Shown one piece after another: positions 1 through 8,850 of a stretch of 64,000 bases of DNA. A program made the translations under genes and the position numbers. The notes beneath the pieces were generated by a model. That model was not told where the DNA came from. It saw nothing but the letters and a program-made list of their open reading frames with translations, and did no database searches. Origin of the DNA: Dinoroseobacter sp042096155. GTDB lineage: Bacteria > Pseudomonadota > Alphaproteobacteria > Rhodobacterales > Rhodobacteraceae. Positions within the stretch are counted from its first letter, which is position 1. Each line of letters opens with the position of its first letter. The stretch spans positions 62,001-126,000 of the forward strand of contig JBELMC010000001.1 of the NCBI GenBank assembly GCA_042096155.1, written 5' to 3'.

Positions 1-1067
1 ATCTGGCCGGGAAAGCGCCGCCTGAGCTCGACCAATCTGGGGATCCCCAGCAAGGACTGCGAGCCAACCGCGCCGGTGGTAAACAGCTTCCAGACCGGCT
101 GGGCTTTTGACACGCAGGTTTCAATGCTGCGCCGCTCGGGCATGCCATGGCCGAACCGGTCCGAGCCTTTGCTCGGCAAATCTGGCAGATCCAATGTCTC
201 TGGTCGGCCCCAAAATGGACCAACGCCCGGAAACATCCGATTGATCTGGGCGGCCACCTCAAACCGGGTGTTGGAATTGTCCGGCGCATCCTCGATCCGG
301 GCGGCCAGCCACGCCCAAACCGCAAACGGATCCGCCGTTCCGGTCAGCGCCTGGGCAAATCCGGTCGGATAGCCAAACGCGAAATCAAAGCCAAGAAACG
401 TGCTTTGTCCGCGCGCCAAAGCATTCTCAAGCGTATCGCTGAGGTGCTCAATGGCGGCACAGCGCGTCCGGTGGTAGCTGACCGCCTTTGTATCCGCGAC
501 AAATATCGAATCTTTTGTCGGTTTGGCCGGTGACGGCGCAGCCCGCGCCGACCAGTCCACAGCAATCACCTGGTCAAAAGGGGCATCGGCCGGGTGTGAA
601 ACGATCACATTGGCAATCGCGGCGGTATCATTGAGATCCAGCACCGGGATGTCGATGTCCAATGCGGTGTCCGAAGCCACGGCGCAGACCTGCGCGTCGA
701 GATAGACATCGCGTCCGCTGAGGCTCCGATGGACCGCGATCTTCGGATATGGAGATCCTTTCCACCCCTCGAAGAGGACCACATCGACCGGGGCAAGCTT
801 GCCGATCAGCATGTCCAAACCGGGTTCGGGCTGGCCGCGCAATTCCGACATCAGCGCCCAACGCTGGCCGCCCGCAACGAGCACCTCTGACGCGCCCGCG
901 CGCCGGTGACGATGGCTGTCGCGGCCCGGCGTATCGACATCGAAGGCATGATGGGCATGCTTGAGGGTCGAAACCTGAAGCCCCCGCGCGCACAGCTCTG
1001 TCACCAATCGCTCGACCAGTCCCGTCTTACCGCTGTTCTTCCAGCCCACAATTCCAAAAACCTTCAC
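1..1067 (-). CDS. mobB: MobB fused to a C-terminal RNase H-like (DUF429-like) domain, partial
   Basis: Open frame of 355 codons running off the left edge, so the C-terminus is missing. The first ~160 residues are MobB, the GTP-binding adaptor of molybdopterin guanine dinucleotide synthesis: it opens MKVFGIVGWKNSGKTGLVE (P-loop GxxNSGKT), followed by STLKHAHH and VLFEGWKGSPYPKI, all typical. Beyond about residue 165 a second region begins (IAVDWSARAAP, then FLGFDFAFGYPTG, later TTGAVGSQSLLGIPRL). The early Asp-containing strands resemble the RNase H-like DUF429 fold; this assignment is inference. Start is GTG at 1067-1065, overlapping the mobA stop by four bases (GTGA), so translation is probably coupled to mobA. 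Third gene of fdhD-mobA-mobB. Confidence 0.85.
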   Translation of the reverse strand, partial: MKVFGIVGWKNSGKTGLVERLVTELCARGLQVSTLKHAHHAFDVDTPGRDSHRHRRAGASEVLVAGGQRWALMSELRGQPEPGLDMLIGKLAPVDVVLFEGWKGSPYPKIAVHRSLSGRDVYLDAQVCAVASDTALDIDIPVLDLNDTAAIANVIVSHPADAPFDQVIAVDWSARAAPSPAKPTKDSIFVADTKAVSYHRTRCAAIEHLSDTLENALARGQSTFLGFDFAFGYPTGFAQALTGTADPFAVWAWLAARIEDAPDNSNTRFEVAAQINRMFPGVGPFWGRPETLDLPDLPSKGSDRFGHGMPERRSIETCVSKAQPVWKLFTTGAVGSQSLLGIPRLVELRRRFPGQ

Positions 1068-1654
1068 AGCAATGCCTCGGCGGCGGTCAGGTCCTCGGGC
1101 GTGTTGATGTTGAAAAACGGATCGAACCGGTCCACCGGAAACGATACCGTGGCCGCCCCATGCGCCTCTGTCCACACCACCACCTTGCGCAAACCGTTTC
1201 GCAGCGCGGCGCGCAAATCCTCGCGCAAGGCGACTGGCCAAAGGCCAAATGTCGGATGCCGGTTCGGCTTGCGCACCGGATCAGGGGTGGCCGCCAAGGC
1301 CAAAGGCCCGGACGCCCGCAGCCGCTTGACCAAATCTTGCGGAAAAAACGGCGTGTCCACGGCGACGCTGATCACGAAATCCGCGCCTTGCTCTGCGGCC
1401 CAGTCCATGCCCGCCAAAACACCTGCAAGCGGGCCGGCAAAACCTGGAATGCTGTCACAGACCACGTCCAAGCCATATTGCGCGAACCGTGTCGGATCGC
1501 CATTGGCGTTCAGCACAAGATGGTCGACCTGCGGCGCCAGCCGGTCGATACACCGGGTCAGCAGGGGGCGTCCATCAAGCATCAACGCGCCTTTGTCACC
1601 ACCACCCATCCGGGTTGCGCGCCCGCCTGCAAGGACCACTCCGACCGTTTGCAT
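1064..1654 (-). CDS. mobA: Molybdenum cofactor guanylyltransferase MobA
   Basis: A 196-residue protein transferring GMP from GTP to molybdopterin to make the guanine dinucleotide cofactor used by DMSO-reductase-family enzymes such as formate dehydrogenase. It has the nucleotidyltransferase signature LAGGRATRMGGGDKG at residues 8-22, the sugar-nucleotide-type core GFAGPLAGVLAGMDWA, and the metal-binding region VAVDTPFFP. Length is normal for MobA. It starts six bases after the fdhD stop and its stop overlaps the mobB start, so the three genes form one transcription unit on the minus strand. Identification is firm. Confidence 0.95.
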   Translation of the reverse strand: MQTVGVVLAGGRATRMGGGDKGALMLDGRPLLTRCIDRLAPQVDHLVLNANGDPTRFAQYGLDVVCDSIPGFAGPLAGVLAGMDWAAEQGADFVISVAVDTPFFPQDLVKRLRASGPLALAATPDPVRKPNRHPTFGLWPVALREDLRAALRNGLRKVVVWTEAHGAATVSFPVDRFDPFFNINTPEDLTAAEALL

Positions 1655-1660
1655 GCTCTG

Positions 1661-2566
1661 TCAATCCTCTTGCTTCGCGGTGTCCTGGCGTGATGACTTA
1701 TGCCGTAACTTTACGGGTTCGTCAGCGATACGCGCCAGATCTGCGTCCCGCTCCAGCCTGTCGGCGCCGCTCAGGCACACAAAGCGCTTCCCGCGCATCC
1801 GGCCGATCAGAGTCAACCCGACATGCTGGGCAATCTCGACCCCCCATGCGGTGAACCCGGACCGCGAGACCAAGATCGGGATCCCCATCAAGGCCGTCTT
1901 TATCACCATTTCCGAGGTCAGTCGCCCCGTTGTGTACAACGTCTTATCCGCTGCCGAGACCGCTTGGGTCCGCATCCATCCCGCGATCTTGTCGACAGCG
2001 TTATGGCGGCCAACATCTTCCATATAAACCAGTGGCTGCGCGCCTTGACACAAGACAGTGCCGTGGATGGCACCGGCCTCGAGGTAAAGACTGGGCGTTG
2101 TGTTGATCCGATGGGCCAGCGCAAACAGCTGCGATGTCTTGACCTGCGTCTTGGGCAGATCCAAACCCTCGAGACCCTCCATCATGTCGCCAAATACAGT
2201 GCCGACAGCGCATCCGCTGGTCCGGGTCTTGCGGGCAAGCTTGGCCTCGTGATTCGTTTCCACCGCAGTGCGCACGACAACAACGTCAAGATCGGCATCA
2301 TAATTGACCGCCGTCACCACATCGTTCGGCAAAAGCATGCGTTGATTGGCCAGAAAGCCCAGCGCCAGATATTCGGGATAATCGCCAATCGTCATCGCGG
2401 TCACGATCTCGCGGCTGTTGAGATAGATCGTCAAAGGCCGCTCCTCGACCACGTTCAGCGCAACCTCGGCCCCATCCGGCCCAATGCCGGTGACCGCCCG
2501 CGTCAGCCCAGTGCGCATCGGTTCAGGTGCGATCAGATAGGGATGCTCGCCATCACGAATTGCCAT
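1661..2566 (-). CDS. fdhD: FdhD, sulfur carrier for formate dehydrogenase maturation
   Basis: A 301-residue FdhD-family protein. In E. coli FdhD passes sulfur from IscS to the Mo-bis-MGD cofactor of formate dehydrogenase. Family marks are ERPLTIYLNS, ALGFLANQRML, EDVGRHNAVDKIAGW and TGRLTSEMV. The loop that in E. coli carries two essential cysteines (CxxC) here reads RTSGCAVGTVF, with a single cysteine at residue 119, so the second loop cysteine is absent. I chose the ATG at 2566 because AGAGGG lies six bases upstream; an upstream alternative at 2626 would run into the divergent azlC start. Leads the fdhD-mobA-mobB operon. Confidence 0.93.
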   Translation of the reverse strand: MAIRDGEHPYLIAPEPMRTGLTRAVTGIGPDGAEVALNVVEERPLTIYLNSREIVTAMTIGDYPEYLALGFLANQRMLLPNDVVTAVNYDADLDVVVVRTAVETNHEAKLARKTRTSGCAVGTVFGDMMEGLEGLDLPKTQVKTSQLFALAHRINTTPSLYLEAGAIHGTVLCQGAQPLVYMEDVGRHNAVDKIAGWMRTQAVSAADKTLYTTGRLTSEMVIKTALMGIPILVSRSGFTAWGVEIAQHVGLTLIGRMRGKRFVCLSGADRLERDADLARIADEPVKLRHKSSRQDTAKQED

Positions 2567-2619
2567 TTGAAACCCTCTGCACGGCGCTATATCTCTGCAG
2601 GTCAACTTAAAGGGGCCCC

Positions 2620-3327
2620 ATGACAACGACCACCCCGAAATCGAGCTTTTGGATCGGCGTGCGCACAGGCGTGCCGTTCTTGTTGGTGATTTGTCCGTTT
2701 GCCTTGTTGTTTGGCATGGTCGGCATTGAAGCCGGGTTGGATATTTACCAGGTGATGGGCTTTACCATCTTGGTCATCGCTGGGGCTGCGCAGTTCACCG
2801 CGATCCAATTGATGGTCGAAAACGCGCCCACCGTGATCGTGCTTATTTCGGCCTTGGCCATAAATATGCGCATGGCGATGTATTCTGCGGCATTGACCCC
2901 CCATCTGGGGCATTTTCCGATTTGGAAACGGGCTCTGGTCAGCTATTTCATGGTCGATCAAAGCTACGCCGCTGCCCATGGGTATTACGAAGCGACACCC
3001 GGCCTCAGCCCACCGTCGAAACTGGCTTATTTTTTTGGCATTATCGCAGCCATCGCCCCGACTTGGTACATCGCCACCTTTGCGGGGGCCGTCCTGGGTC
3101 AGTCGATCCCGCCCGATTATGCTTTGGATTTTGCCGTGCCCATCACGTTTCTTGCGATCATTGCACCGGCTTTGCGCAGCCTTGCGCATGTCGCCGCCGC
3201 CGCAGTATCCATTGTCGTCGCGCTGTCGCTGAATTTTCTGCCCTACAACTTGTGGCTCATGATCGCCGCCTTCGCAGCCATGATGACTGGCGCGCAGGTT
3301 GAGCTTTGGATGCAGCGGCAGAAATGA
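2620..3327 (+). CDS. azlC: AzlC family branched-chain amino acid exporter, large subunit
   Basis: A 235-residue multi-pass membrane protein of the AzlC family, the large partner of the two-component AzlCD exporter for branched-chain amino acids and analogues. The N-terminal segment GVRTGVPFLLVICPFALLFGMVG and the following GAAQFTAIQLM and INMRMAMYSAALTPHL are family marks, with further hydrophobic helices to the end. The ATG is preceded by AAAGGGG. It lies only 53 bases from the divergent fdhD start, so both promoters share this gap. Its stop overlaps the azlD start (ATGA). Confidence 0.92.
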   Translation: MTTTTPKSSFWIGVRTGVPFLLVICPFALLFGMVGIEAGLDIYQVMGFTILVIAGAAQFTAIQLMVENAPTVIVLISALAINMRMAMYSAALTPHLGHFPIWKRALVSYFMVDQSYAAAHGYYEATPGLSPPSKLAYFFGIIAAIAPTWYIATFAGAVLGQSIPPDYALDFAVPITFLAIIAPALRSLAHVAAAAVSIVVALSLNFLPYNLWLMIAAFAAMMTGAQVELWMQRQK

Positions 3328-3665
3328 ATTTTTCGGATCTGAATATCTGGCTGATTATCGTGGTTCTCGGGATTGGGACATTTTTGTTGCGGTTCTCGTT
3401 TCTGGGCCTGATCGGCGATCGTCCACTGCCGGCCTGGGTTTTGCGGCACTTGCGCTATACGGCAGTGGCTGTGATGCCGGGTCTTATTGCGCCGCTTGTG
3501 ATCTGGCCCGCGGCGACCGAAGGCACCCCTGAACCGGCGCGGATCAGCGCTGCCATTGCCACCCTCGCGGTTGGCATTCTGACAAGAAATGTGGCTTTGG
3601 CTATTCTGACCGGTGGAGCGACGCTCTATACAATTTTGTTTTTTCTACCAAATATTGCGGGATAG
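3324..3665 (+). CDS. azlD: AzlD family branched-chain amino acid exporter, small subunit
   Basis: A 113-residue hydrophobic protein of the AzlD family, the small partner of AzlC. It opens MNFSDLNIWLIIVVLGIGTF, followed by LRHLRYTAVAVMPGLIAPLV and a helix ending LATLAVGILTRNVALAILTG, the usual AzlD layout of about four membrane segments. The ATG at 3324 overlaps the azlC TGA, so the two subunits are translationally coupled. A longer in-frame start exists at 3306, but it would add six non-conserved residues. The short gap to 3755 after this gene holds no further gene. Confidence 0.9.
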   Translation: MNFSDLNIWLIIVVLGIGTFLLRFSFLGLIGDRPLPAWVLRHLRYTAVAVMPGLIAPLVIWPAATEGTPEPARISAAIATLAVGILTRNVALAILTGGATLYTILFFLPNIAG

Positions 3666-3755
3666 TGCCGAACCGATGCGGATCGTGGAAAGCTGCCTTG
3701 GATCGTCGGTGAAAAACGCTATCTAACACAGTCGAGAGATTTTCGGAGACTCCAC

Positions 3756-5222
3756 ATGCGCTTTCTTACCCGCAGCCTGATGGGCTTGTTTCTGCTGTCG
3801 TTAACGCTTGGACTGGTCGCTTATGCTGGCAATGGGATCTATGCGGCTGTCCAAGCGCGCATGTCCGAAGAGCCGCGCTCGCGTCCCGCTCGTGAACGGG
3901 TGCTCAGCGTCAATGTCGTTGCCTATCAACCAACAGAGATCGCGCCTGAATTCTCGACCTTCGGGGAAGTGGTCGGACGCCGTACGCTTGATTTGCGCGC
4001 GCCAAGCACGGGCACGATTGTTCGTGTTGCGGATGCTTTGGTCGAAGGCGGAATCGTCCGTGCGGGCGATGTCTTGTTGGAAATTGATCCCACCGATGCG
4101 CAGTCGCGTCTGGATATTGCACGCACCGACCGCGCCGAGGCCGAGGCCGAACTGCGCGACGCCAACCGTGCCTTGGTTTTGGCGCAAGACACTTTGACGG
4201 GTGCCCGGGATCAAGACAATCTGCGGGCACGGGCCCTGGCGCGCCAGCGCGATCTGGCGGTGCGCGGCGTCGGCACCGCGGCGGCTGTTGAGGCTGCTGA
4301 GCTTGCCGCATCAACGGCCGCTCAGGCTGTGCTGTCCCAGCGTCAGGCCGTTGCCAGCGCGCAATCCCGGATTGAGCGGGCCCAGATCACACTGAACCGC
4401 ACTCTTATCGCCTTTGACGAGGCCAAGCGCGACTTGTCCGACACCAAGCTGATCGCTGAATTCGATGGCGCCTTGGCGGATGTGACCGTGGTTGCAGGCG
4501 GCATGATCACTGCAAATGAACGTATCGCCCGGCTGATCGATCCAACCGCGTTGGAAGTGGCGTTTCGTGTCTCGACCGCGCAATACGCTCGGTTGTTGGA
4601 CGATGCGGGTGAGCTGCGCAAGGCAAGTGTCAGTGTCAGCCTCGATGTCTCTGGCATTGACATCATTGCCGAAACGCAGATTTCGCGCGCCAGCGTTTCG
4701 GTTGGCGCGGGTCAGACCGGTCGCGTGTTGTTTGCGCCGCTCAACACTGCGCCAGGTTTTCGGCCCGGAGATTTTGTCACCGCGAGGGTCGTCGAGCCCT
4801 CCATGCGCGGAGTGGCTTTATTGCCCGCCTCGGCCGTAGATGCCGCCGGGCGCGTTCTGGTGTTGGGCCAGGACGATCGCCTTGACGACGTGGCAACAGA
4901 AATTCTGCGTCGTCAGGGCGACAGCGTGATCGTCCGGGCCAGAGATCTTGCAGGACGCGAATTGGTGGCGAAACGCTCGCCGTTGCTGGGGGCAGGCATC
5001 AAGATATCGCCATTGCGCAGCAACCCAGATGGCACCATCGTCGTCGCCGAGCCCCCCGCCGCGATCGCCTTGGATGAGGCGCGTCGCGCGAAACTGATCG
5101 CCTTTGTCGAATCCAACAAACGAATGCCCGACGCGGTTCGTACCCGTCTTTTGGCCCAGTTGGCGGAGCCGGAAGTTCCCGCACAGGTTGTGGAACGGTT
5201 GGAAGGCCGCATGGGAGGCTAG
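3756..5222 (+). CDS. RND efflux periplasmic adaptor (membrane fusion protein)
   Basis: A 488-residue adaptor that would link the inner-membrane RND pump encoded next to an outer-membrane TolC-like channel. An N-terminal membrane anchor (residues ~5-27) is followed by a biotinyl-lipoyl half motif (residues ~70-115, including LDLRAPSTGTIVRVADALVEGG), a helical hairpin (~115-225) and the second half motif FDGALADVTVVAGGMI, then beta-barrel and membrane-proximal domains. An unusually long C-terminal tail of about 60 residues (after VVAEPPAAIALDEA) is charged and probably helical. Three bases separate its stop from the pump gene. No outer-membrane factor and no local regulator are present. Confidence 0.9.
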   Translation: MRFLTRSLMGLFLLSLTLGLVAYAGNGIYAAVQARMSEEPRSRPARERVLSVNVVAYQPTEIAPEFSTFGEVVGRRTLDLRAPSTGTIVRVADALVEGGIVRAGDVLLEIDPTDAQSRLDIARTDRAEAEAELRDANRALVLAQDTLTGARDQDNLRARALARQRDLAVRGVGTAAAVEAAELAASTAAQAVLSQRQAVASAQSRIERAQITLNRTLIAFDEAKRDLSDTKLIAEFDGALADVTVVAGGMITANERIARLIDPTALEVAFRVSTAQYARLLDDAGELRKASVSVSLDVSGIDIIAETQISRASVSVGAGQTGRVLFAPLNTAPGFRPGDFVTARVVEPSMRGVALLPASAVDAAGRVLVLGQDDRLDDVATEILRRQGDSVIVRARDLAGRELVAKRSPLLGAGIKISPLRSNPDGTIVVAEPPAAIALDEARRAKLIAFVESNKRMPDAVRTRLLAQLAEPEVPAQVVERLEGRMGG

Positions 5223-5225
5223 ACG

Positions 5226-8200
5226 ATGAACATCCGCGCAATCTTGTCGTATTTTACCCGCCACCGCACAGCGGCCAACCTGCTGCTGATCTGTCTTCTG
5301 GCTGCTGGTGCGGCTGCGGCTCCCAACATGCGTGCTCAATTCTTTCCTGATGTCATTATCGATAATGTGCGCGTGACCGTCCGCTGGGAGGGCGCCGGTG
5401 CCGAGGATGTCGACGCAGCGATCGTTCAAATCCTACAGCCAGCCTTGCTGACCGTGGAAGGGGTCGAAAGCTCGTCTGCGACGGCGTCCGAGGGCAGCGC
5501 CCGGATCACCATGGATTTCGAACCGGGCTGGGATATGGCCCGCGCCGCAGATGACGTGCAGACCGCCGTCGATGCGATCACCACCTTGCCCGCTGAAGCC
5601 GAGCTGCCTGTTGTCCGGCGCGGCGTGTGGCGTGACCGGGTCACCGACGTTGTCATCTCAGGACCGGTCGGAGTGGACCAGCTGGCGCGGTTCACCGATG
5701 AATTCGTCGCCCGTCTGTTCATAAGCGGCGTCACGCGGGCCACGATCCGGGGTATCGCCGACCCACAAACCATCGTCGAGGTCAGCTCAGGCACGCTGAT
5801 CCGCAATGACGTCACCTTGTCCGAGATCGCCAATGCCATTGACGCCGAGGTCAACACAACCCCGGCTGGGGACGTCTCAGGCGGGGGCGCCCGGGTTCGA
5901 ACAGGCGTCGCCAAGCGAGACGCGGCCGATATCGAACGGATTGTTCTGCGCTCAAACCCGGATGGCAGCACGTTGAATGTGGGCGATGTGGCCACGATCC
6001 GGGTGCAAGGAATTGACCGCCAGCGCGGCTATTTTGTCGGGCTGAACCCGGCGATTTCGATTCGCGTGGACCGCTCGGATCAAGGCAATGCCATCACGCT
6101 TCAGGCCCAGGTCGAAGAGGTCGCCGCCGAGATCCAGGCTGGGCTGCCCGAAGACGTCCGTATTGAGCTGATCCGGACCCGTGCTGAATTGATCACGGGC
6201 CGTTTGAACATTTTGTTGGACAATGCGATCGTCGGGCTCGCGCTGGTTGTCGGACTGCTGTTTTTGTTTCTGAATGCGCGCACGGCGTTTTGGGTCGCGG
6301 CTGGAATTCCCGTTGCAATGTTCGCAGCAATTGCCTTGATGTATGCGGCCGGGCTGACGATCAATATGATTTCGCTTTTTGCCTTGATCATCACGCTCGG
6401 GATCGTGGTGGACGACGCCATTGTCGTCGGAGAACATGCCGATCACCGCGCCCGCCATTTGGGAGAGACGCCTGTCCAGGCCGCCGAGAACGCTGCGATA
6501 CGCATGTCCGGACCGGTCTTTTCAGCGACGATCACCACGATCATCGCCTTTTGGAGCCTGACCATGGTTGGGGGCCGGTTTGGCCAATTGATCGCCGATA
6601 TTCCGTTTACGGTGATCGTGGTGCTTGTGGCGTCGCTGGTGGAATGTTTCTTGATCCTACCCAATCACATGGCACATGCTCTGCAAGATCGCACCGATAC
6701 CGGGTTCAGCCGCATCCGCGCTGCACAGGCCGGTGGCACGCTGCTGTTGCTGGCGGGTCTTATATCTGTGCTGATCTGGGGTCTGGCTTTGCCCAACTGG
6801 GCGGGTATTGGCGGCGTGTCCCATTGGCTGAGCACTGAAACACTGGTCGCCGGCCTGACAGGGGCCGCAATCGCTGCGGCGGGCTTCTTGATCCAGCCTC
6901 GCGCCCGCAAATTGCGCATGCTGCGCAAAATGAGCGCGGATGGCTTTGATTTGCCCAGCCGTTTGATGAATCGCGGCCTCGACGGGTTCAAACGGGTCAT
7001 TTTTCGGCGCCTTATGGCCGGTGTGATTGCCGCGCGCTATCCGGTCATGGCAGGCACCTTCGTGGTTCTGGCCAGTCAGATCACATTGTTTATCCAGGGC
7101 GATGTCACCTGGCGATTTTTCAACGCGCCAGAGCAGGGCTCTGTCTCAGGCAACTTTGCGATGCTGCCGGGCGCCAGCCGGTCAGACACGCTGGATATGA
7201 TGCGCGAAATGCAGCGGGCCACCGAAGCACTGGGGGCAAAGTATGAGGCCGAGCATGGCCGCAATCCACTGGCCTATGTACTGGCCGAAATCGGCGGATC
7301 GACCGGGCGGGGCCTTGCGGGCGCGGACACCAAAGAGCCGGACCAGCTGGGCTCGATCGCGATCGAACTGATCGACGCGGACCTGCGCCCCTATTCCAGC
7401 TTCGCATTTGTGGCTGAGCTGCAAGACAGCGTGAACAGGCATCCTTTGCTGGAAACCATCAGCTTTCGCGGCTGGCGGGGCGGGCCAGGCGGTGACGCGC
7501 TGGATATCCAGCTGACCGGAGCCGATAGCGAAACGATGAAATCCGCCGCTGAGTTTCTCAAAACCCGTCTGGCGCAATATGGTGAGGTCTCTGCACTTGA
7601 AGATGATCTGGCTTATGACAAAGAGGAACTGATCCTTGATCTGACGCCGCAAGGGGCCGCGCTTGGATTTACCATCGACACGCTGGGTCGGGTTCTGCGC
7701 AATCGCCTGAACGGAATCGAGGCGGCGACATACCCGCTTGGCGTCCGCTCGGCCACGATCCGGGTCGAGCTGCCAGCGGGTGAGCTGACCGCAGATTTTC
7801 TTGAACGCACTCAGATGCGCGGGCCCTCCGGCGTTTACGTGCCGCTCGCCGATCTGGTCTCTGTCACCTCCCGCACGGGCTTTTCGACGATCCGGCGCGA
7901 AAACGGCCTCCATGTGGTGTCGGTCACTGGCGATATCTCCGAAGATGACCCAGCGCGTGCCGCCGAAATTTCCGAGGAAATCGCCGCCGATATTCTGCCC
8001 GCCTTAGAAGCCCAATTTGGGGTCACCAGCCGGATGTCGGGCCTGTCCGAGCAAGAACGCGACTTTCTGTCTGACGCGAGTGTGGGGTTTGCGCTGTGTC
8101 TGCTGGGTATCTTTCTTGTGCTCGCCTGGGTGTTTTCCAGCTGGACCCGCCCTGTGGTGGTCATGGCGATTATTCCTTTTGGACTGGTCGGCACGATTTA

Positions 8201-8846
8201 CGGTCATTATCTGTGGAACATACCGCTGAGTATGTTCACCGTCGTCGGACTGATTGGCATGACCGGGATTATCATCAATGATTCGATCGTGTTGGTCACA
8301 ACGATTGATAAATACGCCGAAACGCGCGGTCTGATCCCGGCCATCATTGATGGCGCCACTGATCGCTTCCGCCCCGTGCTTCTGACCACCCTGACCACAG
8401 TGCTGGGCCTTGCGCCGCTGCTCTATGAGACCTCGCAACAGGCGCAATTTTTGCGCCCCACGGTGGTCACGCTGGTCTATGGTCTTGGCTTTGGCATGGT
8501 GCTTGTGTTGCTGGTCGTGCCAGCCCTCATGGCCATGCAGATGGATATTGGACGCCACATCACATCGGCGCGGCGGGCCTTGCGGTCAGGCGCATCGGGC
8601 AAACCGATCGGTCTGCTGACCAGCGCTTTGGCGCTTGTCCTGGCGATCTGGTTTACAGCGACGTTGGGCGCTGCAATTGCAACGGGTGCGCTCAGCACAC
8701 CGGTGATTGCGATGATCCCGCAGCTTGTCGGCACCGATCCAATGCGAACGGGACTTGGCTTGTTTGTCGCCGGAGCCGCTGGCTTGCTCAGCATCGCGTG
8801 GGCTTTGTCGGCGATCTCTCTGGCGATCCGGCAGCGCGCGACCTGA
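5226..8846 (+). CDS. RND family efflux pump permease with extra membrane segments
   Basis: A 1206-residue pump, about 150 residues longer than a typical RND permease. It has the usual first helix (FTRHRTAANLLLICLLAAGA), two periplasmic porter regions, and the TM4 acidic pair in GIVVDDAIVVGEH (proton relay). TM10 carries GIIINDSIVLV, where many HAE-type pumps have a lysine. Two hydrophobic segments follow TM6 (residues ~500-520 and ~540-557), and another two follow TM12 at the C-terminus (~1129-1155 and ~1175-1200). The internal two-fold repeat of RND proteins is therefore extended by a helix pair after each half. Substrate cannot be inferred. Cotranscribed with the adaptor upstream. Confidence 0.92.
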   Translation: MNIRAILSYFTRHRTAANLLLICLLAAGAAAAPNMRAQFFPDVIIDNVRVTVRWEGAGAEDVDAAIVQILQPALLTVEGVESSSATASEGSARITMDFEPGWDMARAADDVQTAVDAITTLPAEAELPVVRRGVWRDRVTDVVISGPVGVDQLARFTDEFVARLFISGVTRATIRGIADPQTIVEVSSGTLIRNDVTLSEIANAIDAEVNTTPAGDVSGGGARVRTGVAKRDAADIERIVLRSNPDGSTLNVGDVATIRVQGIDRQRGYFVGLNPAISIRVDRSDQGNAITLQAQVEEVAAEIQAGLPEDVRIELIRTRAELITGRLNILLDNAIVGLALVVGLLFLFLNARTAFWVAAGIPVAMFAAIALMYAAGLTINMISLFALIITLGIVVDDAIVVGEHADHRARHLGETPVQAAENAAIRMSGPVFSATITTIIAFWSLTMVGGRFGQLIADIPFTVIVVLVASLVECFLILPNHMAHALQDRTDTGFSRIRAAQAGGTLLLLAGLISVLIWGLALPNWAGIGGVSHWLSTETLVAGLTGAAIAAAGFLIQPRARKLRMLRKMSADGFDLPSRLMNRGLDGFKRVIFRRLMAGVIAARYPVMAGTFVVLASQITLFIQGDVTWRFFNAPEQGSVSGNFAMLPGASRSDTLDMMREMQRATEALGAKYEAEHGRNPLAYVLAEIGGSTGRGLAGADTKEPDQLGSIAIELIDADLRPYSSFAFVAELQDSVNRHPLLETISFRGWRGGPGGDALDIQLTGADSETMKSAAEFLKTRLAQYGEVSALEDDLAYDKEELILDLTPQGAALGFTIDTLGRVLRNRLNGIEAATYPLGVRSATIRVELPAGELTADFLERTQMRGPSGVYVPLADLVSVTSRTGFSTIRRENGLHVVSVTGDISEDDPARAAEISEEIAADILPALEAQFGVTSRMSGLSEQERDFLSDASVGFALCLLGIFLVLAWVFSSWTRPVVVMAIIPFGLVGTIYGHYLWNIPLSMFTVVGLIGMTGIIINDSIVLVTTIDKYAETRGLIPAIIDGATDRFRPVLLTTLTTVLGLAPLLYETSQQAQFLRPTVVTLVYGLGFGMVLVLLVVPALMAMQMDIGRHITSARRALRSGASGKPIGLLTSALALVLAIWFTATLGAAIATGALSTPVIAMIPQLVGTDPMRTGLGLFVAGAAGLLSIAWALSAISLAIRQRAT

Positions 8847-8850
8847 TTGA

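Noticed and set aside
906..2027. A 373-codon plus-strand open frame opposite mobA and fdhD
   Set aside because: It is antisense to three well-supported genes, has biased low-complexity Arg/Ser content and no domain; such frames are common in GC-rich DNA.
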